Positions 1 through 5,318 of a DNA stretch of 5,797 bases are shown here, in pieces. Position 1 is the first letter of the stretch. The number at the start of each line of letters is the position of its first letter. The position numbers and the translations under genes are program-made. The notes beneath the pieces were generated by a model. That model made no database searches and was not told where the DNA came from. It worked only from the letters and a program-made list of their open reading frames with translations. The DNA lies in NCBI GenBank assembly GCA_903879995.1, contig CAIRNW010000275.1, forward strand, positions 1 to 5,797, written 5' to 3'. Source of the DNA: an uncultured Bacteroidota bacterium. GTDB taxonomy: Bacteria; Bacteroidota; Bacteroidia; Chitinophagales; Chitinophagaceae.

Positions 1-16
1 CACTTCGACCGTAGAT

Positions 17-91
17 CTTTTTTCCGGCTATCAAAGTCTGCTACGCCTCCGTAAACTCCGGCTCGCTGTGACTTTGATAGCCGGAAAAAAG
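17..91. repeat. Perfect 22-bp inverted repeat (large hairpin)
   Basis: The arms at 17-38 and 70-91 are perfect reverse complements over 22 bp, with a 31-nt loop at 39-69. Each arm begins or ends with a run of six T or A residues next to a CCGGCTAT/ATAGCCGG core. No credible gene covers it. The poly-T/poly-A outer ends would let it act as a bidirectional intrinsic terminator, but the loop is long, so an interspersed genomic repeat is equally likely. A gene beyond the left edge could not be seen. Confidence 0.8.
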
Positions 92-108
92 CTTCAAAGA
101 ATAACCCT

Positions 109-125
109 GACACAGAAATCTGAAC
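109..125 (+). repeat. 17-bp repeat, copy 1 (inverted copy at 5529-5545)
   Basis: These 17 bases (GACACAGAAATCTGAAC) occur again in exact reverse complement at 5529-5545, more than 5 kb away. Both copies are intergenic. The flanking bases differ immediately on both sides, so the conserved block is short. A 17-bp exact match in a window this size is not expected by chance. A dispersed intergenic repeat or recombination relic is the simplest reading. Confidence 0.7.
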
Positions 126-133
126 ACTCCCCT

Positions 134-208
134 CCTACGGGAGTTGTTGCGGGAGTTGTTGACAAAAACACTAAAAATCTCTATTTTCCATTCAACAACT
201 CCCGTAGG
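134..208. repeat. 16-bp inverted repeat with an extra direct copy
   Basis: Arms 134-149 and 193-208 are perfect reverse complements (CCTACGGGAGTTGTTG / CAACAACTCCCGTAGG). A partial second copy of the left arm, GGGAGTTGTTGA at 151-162, can pair with 192-203 instead, so two alternative stems compete for the same right arm. The element begins about 30 nt downstream of the stop codon of the minus-strand gene ending at 240. It may end that transcript, although there is no clear U-tract. It also shares GAACACTCCC (122-131) with the hairpin spacer at 680-689. Confidence 0.7.
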
Positions 209-239
209 CTTGCTATATTAGCTGTGACCACAGTGAATG

Positions 240-620
240 CTAATCTTTAATACGCCGCATTTCTGGCTTTTTATCTAGTGTTTTGAGGTTTCCATTCCCT
301 GCACTGCCTCCGCCAGTATTACAGGATTGATTTGCTGCTGAACCTCCAACAGCAGCACCCCCAACAGCACCAACAGCCCCCCCAACAACACCTCCAACTG
401 CCGCTCCTGCAGCTGCCCCGGCAGGCCCACCAGTTACAAATCCTGTACCCCCCCCGACTGCTGCGCCAACCGCTGCACCCGCTCCAGCCCCAGAGCCAGC
501 ACCATTTAATGCGCCGTTTGCCGTTTCAAGTGTACAATCCTTTCCTTTTGTTTGAGCATAGGCATTAAAGCCAAACCCAACGAAAAAAAGAATCACAGAA
601 ATCTTAATTAGATTTTTCAT
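240..620 (-). CDS. Small exported glycine-zipper-like protein
   Basis: This encodes 126 residues. Residues 1-22 form a clean signal peptide (MKNLIK, hydrophobic core VILFFVGFGF, then AYA before Q23), so export is likely. Residues about 36-95 are almost entirely Gly, Ala and Val in repeating GxxxG or GAxxG patterns (for example GAAVGAAVGGG, GGVVGGAVGAVGG), typical of glycine-zipper segments that pack in membranes or oligomerise. Cys29 and Cys100 flank this segment and could form a disulfide closing it as a loop. The C-terminal 26 residues are polar and basic (KKPEMRRIKD). No lipobox is present. It is separated from the lipoprotein gene upstream by a hairpin-bearing spacer, so it is probably transcribed alone, though I found no convincing TAnnTTTG promoter. 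The open frame on the opposite strand (332-568) is a Pro/Gln-rich artefact of the Gly/Ala codons. Function is unknown; an envelope or pore-like protein is an inference from composition. Confidence 0.72.
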   Translation of the reverse strand: MKNLIKISVILFFVGFGFNAYAQTKGKDCTLETANGALNGAGSGAGAGAAVGAAVGGGTGFVTGGPAGAAAGAAVGGVVGGAVGAVGGAAVGGSAANQSCNTGGGSAGNGNLKTLDKKPEMRRIKD

Positions 621-676
621 GCATGATGAATTTAAAGTGTGATAAGTTTATTTTAATTTTTTGTCATTACAGCGAA

Positions 677-725
677 CGGGAACACTCCCGCCCGTGCCGA
701 CGCATAGGAGGCATGGGCAGGAGTG
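677..725 (-). terminator. Imperfect hairpin after the lipoprotein gene, possible terminator
   Basis: Arms 683-698 and 710-725 match as reverse complements at 14 of 16 positions, with an 11-nt loop. A smaller nested stem, CGGGA(ACAC)TCCCG at 677-690, competes with the left arm. The structure starts 14 nt after the stop codon of the minus-strand gene ending at 740, the usual place for a terminator, and an A-rich stretch on the plus strand (T-rich in the transcript only after about 20 nt) weakens the case. The sequence GAACACTCCC at 680-689 is shared with 122-131, so it may also belong to a repeat family. Confidence 0.45.
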
Positions 726-739
726 CATTGATGGCGGTT

Positions 740-1309
740 TTACAACTTTACCCGAAATTTTCCCTCTTCAAAATATACTCGACCAGGAATATCTGTATGC
801 TCCACTACATTAGAAGTGAATATTAACCAGAACCTTCCCTCGATTTCTTCACCATCATTTTTATCGATGATTATTTTACTTTTATAGGTTGTATCGATGA
901 AATAATATCCATAAAGCAGGTCGCCATCGGACATCCACAAACTATGCGAACAGTGTATCGAGAAGTCTTCATAATTAGAATCAAATAAGTCATTTTTTAT
1001 ATCATATTCTCCAACTTTGCCTCCAAATACTCCAAAACTAATCTGATCGCGAGTAAACCCTTCGTCTGAATATGTCTCAAAATAAACTTGGTAGTATTTA
1101 GAAGTGCTATCTGGATACCTGCTAACATATGCCGAGGCATTCCATTCTTTACCAAAAACAGTTGCGCTTGCACGCCCCTTTTTTTGATCGCCCGGATTGT
1201 AAATCTTGAAATCAAAATACGGGATGTTAGGGTTATTATCTGGCTCATTTTCCTTCTTGCACGACCAAAGCGTGAGTGCCAGAAAGCCAAAAGCAATTAA
1301 ATGTTTCAT
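740..1309 (-). CDS. Small Bacteroidota lipoprotein, DUF6252-like
   Basis: This encodes 189 residues from the chosen start. I start at 1309 because the protein then opens with a lipoprotein signal peptide, MKHLIAFGFLALTLWSC, with Cys17 as the lipidated residue and KKENE after it. An in-frame ATG at 1342 would add 11 residues ahead of that signal and would begin inside the strong hairpin at 1326-1369, so it is unlikely. The mature part has a polar linker (NEPDNNPN), then a beta-rich domain with GKEWNAS at about residues 58-64, a G-x-Y-D-I motif near the middle, and an ending EGRFWLIF...VYFEEGKFRVKL. This plan (central K-W, closing G.F...F and G.F.V.L strands) resembles small Bacteroidota lipoproteins of the DUF6252 type. 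That assignment is from memory and moderate in certainty. It is probably anchored in the outer membrane. Two Cys-free beta halves and the lack of catalytic motifs give no hint of enzyme activity. Confidence 0.8.
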   Translation of the reverse strand: MKHLIAFGFLALTLWSCKKENEPDNNPNIPYFDFKIYNPGDQKKGRASATVFGKEWNASAYVSRYPDSTSKYYQVYFETYSDEGFTRDQISFGVFGGKVGEYDIKNDLFDSNYEDFSIHCSHSLWMSDGDLLYGYYFIDTTYKSKIIIDKNDGEEIEGRFWLIFTSNVVEHTDIPGRVYFEEGKFRVKL

Positions 1310-1325
1310 TGTTTTGCATTTTGCA

Positions 1326-1369
1326 AATAAAGTCCTGCGCACAAATGAATTTGTACGCAGGACTTTATT
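1326..1369 (-). terminator. Near-perfect hairpin terminator of the metallopeptidase gene
   Basis: Bases 1326-1346 pair with 1349-1369 at 20 of 21 positions; the only mismatch is 1340/1355. The structure starts 4 nt after the TAA of the minus-strand peptidase gene. Its core is GC-rich (GTCCTGCG/CGCAGGAC) with AATAAA/TTTATT outer ends, as expected of an intrinsic terminator that could work in both directions. The outer arm also carries TTTATTTGC on the minus strand, one base off the Bacteroidota -7 consensus TAnnTTTG and just 13 nt before the ATG at 1309, so terminator and downstream promoter may overlap. Confidence 0.8.
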
Positions 1370-1373
1370 CCTT

Positions 1374-3227
1374 TTAGTGAATGATGAGCAACTTTTGTGT
1401 AAACAGACGACTTCCGGTTCGGAGTGAAACAGTATGAAAACCCTCCGAAAATGAGCCGGAATCTATATTTATGATATTTTCTCCGTGTACTTGTTTTACC
1501 TGCTGCATTTTTAGTACGCGACTCAAACCGTCTGTAATAAGTATTTCGCCTTCTTCTTCAAAATCGGAATGCCATCTGACCTGTAAGGAAGCATCTGCAG
1601 GGTTGGGGAAAATTAGTACATCATTATGTTCCAAAGTAATGTCTCTTTCTATTTGCCTTGACTCTTTAAACAAACATTTAGGATCCCCATCATCATAAAT
1701 TATTACACGGCGGACATCAGTTACTGTGATGCCATCACTTGACGTAACTTTTAGTTGAATCCATACATCGTTTTCTGATTGCGGAATTGGTAAGAACTGA
1801 AATGGCGTATTACCTAAAAATATGCCATTATTACCACTAAAGTTACCAGATAGATTCCATTGCCAATCATACGAATAAGGAGGCAGGCCCGGATTACCAG
1901 CAGAGGGCTGTTGTAAATCCGCAATTAGAATAATATCCCCCCATGACTCACATACCCAAGGATCTGTAGAAATTTTTGCATCAAATGTATAACGGTTTCG
2001 GTAATTTGCAACGACACACGCTCCGTTTCTAATAGCCTTGGCATTGTTGTCATTTTCAGTACCAGTTGGGTCGCCGTTGAATTCCACATCTGGGTTGGAG
2101 TAATGAAGAATCCTTGTGTCGGTCGGATTTTGAGTTCCATTCCAAGGTGCCATTAGTGTTCTCTGAAAGCGGTTGTCTCCCACCGTCCAGCCATGGGCAC
2201 AATCAGGGTCATTATCGTCGGGGCGTGCATGTCCTGCACCCATAAGGTGTCCTACTTCGTGAATGAATGTCCATCTGGGGTGAAAAAGCCACCAAATTTC
2301 GGTAAAAGCAAATGAAGGGTCGCAAAATGCAGGTGGATCGCCAAGTTCGGCGCAGGCGGCACCCGCACCGCATGAGTAATCGGCGTTTGCAGTCAGAAGC
2401 ATGACAATATCTGCCCCAACAGCATTCCGCCTCGTGGTTGCCTGAGATACCAATGATTGTAATAAGTCCCCACATTGGTTACCAGTAGGATACGTCATAT
2501 TAAAATTCTCCAGAATGATGTTGGCTTTTTTATTTGGTATATCGCTATTCGTAAACGCTACATTCAGAAATTGTGTGCCTATGCCAACATACAAAGCCTT
2601 GGAAAACCAGTCGTCTCCGAATCTTGTTTGAAGCCAGTCGGTAGCATCTGGCGGAAGCAACACAAGGATATCAATTGTTGCCGCGCAGGTGTTGTAATCG
2701 TTTGCACACAATTCCAGTTCCGAATTCATACTCTCCGGCCCTCTTGGGTTAATACAGTCAACCGGGTCGAAAACATCTCCTTCAATTTCCCGTACGGTAC
2801 TAATGCCGGATTTTATCGGCATGATTTCAAAAAAACGTGTTCCAATTTGGAGCCAGGCGGCCCGATGCCCGGATATTTCGTAAAAGCCAAAATAGCCCGC
2901 GTGATTGAGAAGCCGCCCCGCCCAAGAGTAGGAAGTGTCAGTTTGTGCAATGTGAATGGCTTGTGCCTCAATAACCCCCTGAATGTTGGGAAATGTGAAT
3001 TGTAGGTTACCCTGTGCATTTACGAAATCACGAGGGTTGCCTAAATTTGCCAACGTTAATTCCTTTGTAAAGGCATCTTGTTGGAGGTTGGAATACCGCT
3101 GTGATTCGATGGTACTCAAGTTGGCATCGTTGTTGGCAATGGAACTAATGAGTGATTGGGCATTTGCTGCGGTGTAGGATAGTGCCAAAAGCAGCAGCCA
3201 AATCGCAATTTTGAGAACATTTTTCAT
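1374..3227 (-). CDS. Secreted zincin metallopeptidase with T9SS sorting domain
   Basis: This 617-residue protein is a probable zinc-dependent protease secreted through the type IX system. Residues 1-24 are a signal peptide (MKNVLKIAIWLLLLALSYTA, then ANAQ). Residues about 40-150 resemble a propeptide-like domain with repeated W.G and G-x-x-G-F-Y strands. The catalytic domain spans about 180-410. It starts with IDILVLLPPDA and contains the zinc site HEVGHLMGAGH at 323-333, fitting HExxHxxGxxH, with Glu324 as general base and His323, His327 and His333 as ligands. A Met-turn candidate is Met359 in TLMAPWNG, and ILHYSNPDV follows, as seen in reprolysin-like (M12B-type) enzymes. Many cysteines suggest disulfides. 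Residues about 415-510 look like an Ig/PKD-like module (YSYDWQWNLSG, VTSSDGITVTDVR). Residues about 538-617 are a type A T9SS sorting domain (IFPNPADASLQV to GFHTVSLRTGSRLFTQKLLI), normally cleaved at the cell surface. A near -7 element and an inverted repeat lie before the start; a strong terminator lies 4 nt after the stop. Substrate is unknown. Confidence 0.93.
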   Translation of the reverse strand: MKNVLKIAIWLLLLALSYTAANAQSLISSIANNDANLSTIESQRYSNLQQDAFTKELTLANLGNPRDFVNAQGNLQFTFPNIQGVIEAQAIHIAQTDTSYSWAGRLLNHAGYFGFYEISGHRAAWLQIGTRFFEIMPIKSGISTVREIEGDVFDPVDCINPRGPESMNSELELCANDYNTCAATIDILVLLPPDATDWLQTRFGDDWFSKALYVGIGTQFLNVAFTNSDIPNKKANIILENFNMTYPTGNQCGDLLQSLVSQATTRRNAVGADIVMLLTANADYSCGAGAACAELGDPPAFCDPSFAFTEIWWLFHPRWTFIHEVGHLMGAGHARPDDNDPDCAHGWTVGDNRFQRTLMAPWNGTQNPTDTRILHYSNPDVEFNGDPTGTENDNNAKAIRNGACVVANYRNRYTFDAKISTDPWVCESWGDIILIADLQQPSAGNPGLPPYSYDWQWNLSGNFSGNNGIFLGNTPFQFLPIPQSENDVWIQLKVTSSDGITVTDVRRVIIYDDGDPKCLFKESRQIERDITLEHNDVLIFPNPADASLQVRWHSDFEEEGEILITDGLSRVLKMQQVKQVHGENIINIDSGSFSEGFHTVSLRTGSRLFTQKLLIIH

Positions 3228-3248
3228 AAATTAGTCGTGTTTTTTGCT

Positions 3249-3290
3249 CCAAAATACGGTTTTGGAATCCGTCGTACTCGCTTATTTTGG
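3249..3290 (-). promoter_or_regulatory. Possible operator/promoter region of the peptidase gene
   Basis: CCAAAATA at 3249-3256 and TATTTTGG at 3283-3290 are perfect 8-bp inverted repeats around a 26-nt centre, 22 nt upstream of the peptidase ATG. On the minus strand the gene-proximal arm reads TATTTTGG, one spacer base short of the Bacteroidota -7 element TAnnTTTG. A dimeric regulator site overlapping the promoter is possible, but chance is not excluded. Further right in the same 192-bp spacer, CGGTAA at 3323-3328 pairs with 3346-3351 over a 17-nt loop, about 70 nt after the DUF488 operon, a weak terminator at best. Confidence 0.25.
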
Positions 3291-3406
3291 GTGGTGCTTT
3301 CCGATTATATCCCACCGACAAACGGTAATATTTATTTGTTTCTTGTTACCGCCATCGGTTGTGCTGACGAATGCGCGACGTTTAGGAGCAGTTTTCGGCA
3401 GCGCTT

Positions 3407-3416
3407 AGTTCTGTGA
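3407..3416 (+). repeat. Left copy of inverted repeat bracketing the DUF488 operon
   Basis: AGTTCTGTGA here is the exact reverse complement of 5200-5209. This copy lies 3 bp beyond the stop codon of the last operon gene (TAA at 3420-3422). The two copies enclose the three-gene operon and its promoter, and almost nothing else. Looser similarity continues outward (CGGCAGCGCTT here against CGGGAAAGCAT on the other side). Ten bases is short, so a transposon-like or recombination end is only a suggestion. Confidence 0.4.
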
Positions 3417-3419
3417 TTT

Positions 3420-4064
3420 TTATTTTATTATTATCCCTGCAACTAATTTAGAATGCCAATTTTCGTGAACAACACCTAATGAGATGGATAACAAAAGGTT
3501 TTTATCAACCAAGATATTTTTATTGGTTTTATATTGATTGAGAAAGATAGGATCTGTTATCGGTAGTTCATACCGTATATTATTGAACGTAAAAGATAAA
3601 CGTAATTTTGGGCTATTGCTACCTTCGTATATTTTTTCTACTATTTGAGGTTGTACAGGCTCTATCATAGCTAATGAATAGTTAAGATTTAAAGCATTAT
3701 CAGGAGTTACTGCTCCACCTCTATTCCCAAATAAAGTTTGTAGGTTTGCATTGCATAGATTAGTTAATTGATCTGTTGAATATCTACCAATAACTCTTAA
3801 GGAATTGGGGTCAAAAGACACATTCTCTGCTTGAAACCCATCGGGAATACTGTCAATTATATCTATTTCAACAATATCCAAAATATTTATGTGTGACACA
3901 AGATGTGTTGGAACTTCGCCATGTCCATCATTAGAAACAGGACGTATCCATTTAGGTTCTCCATTTTGTATGATAGGCAATCCACTTGTAGATAGCTCAA
4001 TACCCGCAATACAACGTCCCCCTTCTTTGAAAGAATTGGCAAGGCAAACGAAAGAAGTTTTCAT
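3420..4064 (-). CDS. Dual-OB-domain-like protein, third gene of DUF488 operon
   Basis: This 214-residue protein has no signal peptide or membrane segment and should be cytoplasmic. The N-terminus carries VCLANSFKEGGRCIAGIEL (residues 6-24) and KWIRPVSNDGHGEVP (38-52), then a beta strand NILDIVEIDII (60-70). The C-terminal half has KLRLSFTFNNIRYELPITDP (153-172) and ends LLSISLGVVHENWHSKLVAGIII (191-213). I associate the pattern 'LANS.K.GGRCIAG ... WIRPVS ... SLGE...yKLVA.II' with proteins annotated as dual OB domain-containing, i.e. two small beta-barrels of a type that often binds nucleic acid or nucleotide. This is recall, not a search. The start codon is 5 nt after the TAA of the upstream DUF488 gene, with no room for a promoter, so it is the last cistron of one transcript. 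Cys7 and Cys18 flank the GGR motif and could matter. The gene is visibly AT-rich compared with the peptidase gene. Molecular role is unknown. Confidence 0.85.
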   Translation of the reverse strand: MKTSFVCLANSFKEGGRCIAGIELSTSGLPIIQNGEPKWIRPVSNDGHGEVPTHLVSHINILDIVEIDIIDSIPDGFQAENVSFDPNSLRVIGRYSTDQLTNLCNANLQTLFGNRGGAVTPDNALNLNYSLAMIEPVQPQIVEKIYEGSNSPKLRLSFTFNNIRYELPITDPIFLNQYKTNKNILVDKNLLLSISLGVVHENWHSKLVAGIIIK

Positions 4065-4069
4065 TTTAA

Positions 4070-4513
4070 TTATTTTATGAGATGAATAATTTCTATGTCA
4101 TTTCGTACGCTTTTTAAGTATTCTGCAAGTAACCTTCTGTGACATTTTTCAGGTGTGTGTTCGCTACATAACAAACAATTGTGATGTAAGTCTTCCACCT
4201 GTATTTTTTGAACTATCTTTCGCCTATCTAAAAGGTTTACATATTCTACTTCGTATTTTTCCCAACTGATTTTCTTGTCACGATAATCAGAAAGCAAATC
4301 TTTGGTTGGGGCGAAGTCAATTTTATGTTCGTACCCCATATTACCTATTTCTTTCGCAAAGAATGCTAAGTCATTTCCCTTCGCAAATCCGGATAATTGA
4401 GAAACGTTATTAATTCGTGTATCCACTATTTTTTCAACACCATTATTTCTCAATAAGTTAAAAAATTGAGCAGCTGTTTTACTTGTAAAACCAATCGTGA
4501 ATATTTTTATCAT
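4070..4513 (-). CDS. DUF488 family protein, short form
   Basis: This 147-residue cytoplasmic protein shows the DUF488 (PF04343) landmarks: TIGFT at 6-10 after the first strand, IVDTRIN at 29-35 with a conserved D-x-R, GFAKGNDLAFF at 42-52, and the signature LCSEHTPEKCHRRLLAEYL at 115-133, containing Cys116-Ser-Glu and Cys124-His-Arg. The length fits the compact form of the family. The paired cysteines with an adjacent Glu, His and Arg look like an active or metal-binding site, but no reaction is established to my knowledge. Its ATG overlaps the stop codon of the preceding DUF488 gene as ATGA, so translation is probably coupled, and the dual-OB gene follows after 5 nt. It is clearly related to the upstream protein but diverged: the first motif is TIGFT rather than TVGHST, and D-T-R replaces D-V-R. 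A heteromeric complex of the two is possible. Confidence 0.92.
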   Translation of the reverse strand: MIKIFTIGFTSKTAAQFFNLLRNNGVEKIVDTRINNVSQLSGFAKGNDLAFFAKEIGNMGYEHKIDFAPTKDLLSDYRDKKISWEKYEVEYVNLLDRRKIVQKIQVEDLHHNCLLCSEHTPEKCHRRLLAEYLKSVRNDIEIIHLIK

Positions 4514-5139
4514 AACTGTTCTATTTGTTCTGATGAATAAGGCGAAAATGCAATTTCCTTGTTCCTTAAACGATATGCAATTTCTATTTGCATATCTAAA
4601 GAAACATTGGGTTCAAAAATTGATGATTTAGGGATTATTTTATCATATTTTTTTAAAAGTTGATTTTCAAGTTGAGTATTGGTTTTAATGGTTTTATCTT
4701 TCATAATATGCTTCACTTGAAACCCGTCTTTTTCTAATGCTACAGAAATCATTGAAAATCTATGACAATCAAATGGCTCTCCCTCGGAGCACATTAGTGA
4801 AATCGTAAAGCCTTTTTCAACACCGTTCCAAAGCCGTTCTACGCCACTTTTAAAACTCCAGGATCTCCTTACTTTGTCAAAGTCCACCTTTCCTTCATCA
4901 TCAAGTAGATCAGGATCAGTATGTCTTGCGCCAAACTCTTCAGCGAAATGCATGTAAAAGATACCGCTTCTTTTTAGAAAATTTGATAGCGGTCCTTTGT
5001 TGAATTGAGGGTTGTAAGCGCTTGCTGCGACACTTCGGACGTCTACAAGACAGGTTACTGATTGGGATTGGAGCAACTCCAAAAAGTAATCTAAACTATG
5101 CGTTGAATGACCAACAGTGAATATTACCGGACTTTCCAT
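4510..5139 (-). CDS. DUF488 family protein, long form, first gene of operon
   Basis: This 209-residue cytoplasmic protein is the first gene of the three-gene operon. DUF488 (PF04343) landmarks are FTVGHSTHSLDYF at 7-19, LVDVRSVAASAYNPQFN at 31-47, YMHFAEEFGAR at 62-72, and MCSEGEPFDCHRFSM at 116-130, with Cys117-Ser-Glu and Cys125-His-Arg. These are the residues kept across the family and also in the next gene. The C-terminal 50-60 residues (from about 150, TIKTNTQLENQLLKKYDK onward) form a polar, partly helical tail absent from the shorter paralogue. The function of the family is not established; the cysteine-containing pocket suggests thiol or metal chemistry by inference only. The start at 5139 is supported by a TATCTTTGC promoter element 13 nt upstream and by full family alignment from the first strand. 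The gene overlaps the next by 4 bases (ATGA). Confidence 0.92.
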   Translation of the reverse strand: MESPVIFTVGHSTHSLDYFLELLQSQSVTCLVDVRSVAASAYNPQFNKGPLSNFLKRSGIFYMHFAEEFGARHTDPDLLDDEGKVDFDKVRRSWSFKSGVERLWNGVEKGFTISLMCSEGEPFDCHRFSMISVALEKDGFQVKHIMKDKTIKTNTQLENQLLKKYDKIIPKSSIFEPNVSLDMQIEIAYRLRNKEIAFSPYSSEQIEQL

Positions 5140-5152
5140 ATCATTCTTTTTC

Positions 5153-5161
5153 GCAAAGATA
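5153..5161 (-). promoter_or_regulatory. Bacteroidota-type -7 promoter element for the DUF488 operon
   Basis: On the minus strand the bases read TATCTTTGC, an exact match to the Bacteroidota -7 consensus TAnnTTTG. It ends 13 nt before the ATG at 5139, implying a leader of only a few nucleotides. No TTG lies at the usual 17-23 bp spacing for the -33 box: the nearest candidates (5172-5174 and 5195-5197) are too close and too far. The leader is A-rich (GAAAAAGAATGAT) rather than Shine-Dalgarno-like. Confidence 0.5.
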
Positions 5162-5199
5162 AGGGTTTTGTCAATTTTGTGCTACATTTTGTTTCAATT

Positions 5200-5209
5200 T
5201 CACAGAACT
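5200..5209 (-). repeat. Right copy of inverted repeat bracketing the DUF488 operon
   Basis: TCACAGAACT here is the reverse complement of AGTTCTGTGA at 3407-3416. It sits about 40 bp upstream of the operon promoter element and 5 bp from the long palindrome at 5215-5318, so repeat and palindrome may belong to one element. Confidence 0.4.
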
Positions 5210-5214
5210 GATGC

Positions 5215-5318
5215 TTTCCCGCAACTAACAGATAACTAAAAACCCGCATTGCGTATAACCACCCGATTCAGTACTTATCCCGCATTGCGTGTTTTACTTA
5301 TCCGTTAGTTGCGGGAAA
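5215..5318. repeat. 104-bp imperfect palindrome (long hairpin) with internal repeats
   Basis: The outer arms, 5215-5235 and 5298-5318, match at 20 of 21 positions (outer half TTTCCCGCAACTAAC). Pairing continues inward with a few mismatches and small bulges to 5258/5275, leaving a loop of about 16 nt, so each arm is some 44 nt long. The inner arms also create direct repeats: CCCGCATTGCGT at 5243-5254 and 5279-5290, and TACTTATCC at 5272-5280 and 5295-5303. No gene covers it. The arms contain AACTAAC (5223-5229) and GTTAGTT (5304-5310), each one base off the integron attC core boxes RYYYAAC and GTTRRRY. With the bulged stem and length this recalls attC, but no integrase is in view and the position upstream of the operon is wrong for a simple cassette. 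A dispersed structured repeat is the safer call. Confidence 0.75.

Noticed and set aside
68..250. Plus-strand 60-residue frame
   Set aside because: It runs through two inverted repeats and the end of the opposite-strand gene, with no signal, domain or promoter.
332..568. Plus-strand frame encoding a Pro/Gln/Leu-rich 78-residue peptide
   Set aside because: It is the antisense of the Gly/Ala-rich codons of the exported protein at 240-620; composition is fully explained by GGN/GCN codons read backwards, and it has no domain character.
1310..1342. Upstream ATG at 1342 for the lipoprotein gene
   Set aside because: It would place 11 residues ahead of a complete lipoprotein signal peptide and start inside the terminator hairpin.
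2475..3005. Plus-strand 176-residue frame
   Set aside because: It lies antisense within the metallopeptidase gene, whose signal peptide, zinc motif and sorting domain are unambiguous.
5243..5290. Two copies of CCCGCATTGCGT as the start of a CRISPR array
   Set aside because: Only two 12-bp copies exist and they arise from the arms of a palindrome; there are no regular spacers or cas genes.
5215..5318. A firm integron attC call for the long palindrome
   Set aside because: Both core boxes are one base off consensus, no integrase is visible, and the site lies upstream rather than downstream of the operon; kept only as a hypothesis.
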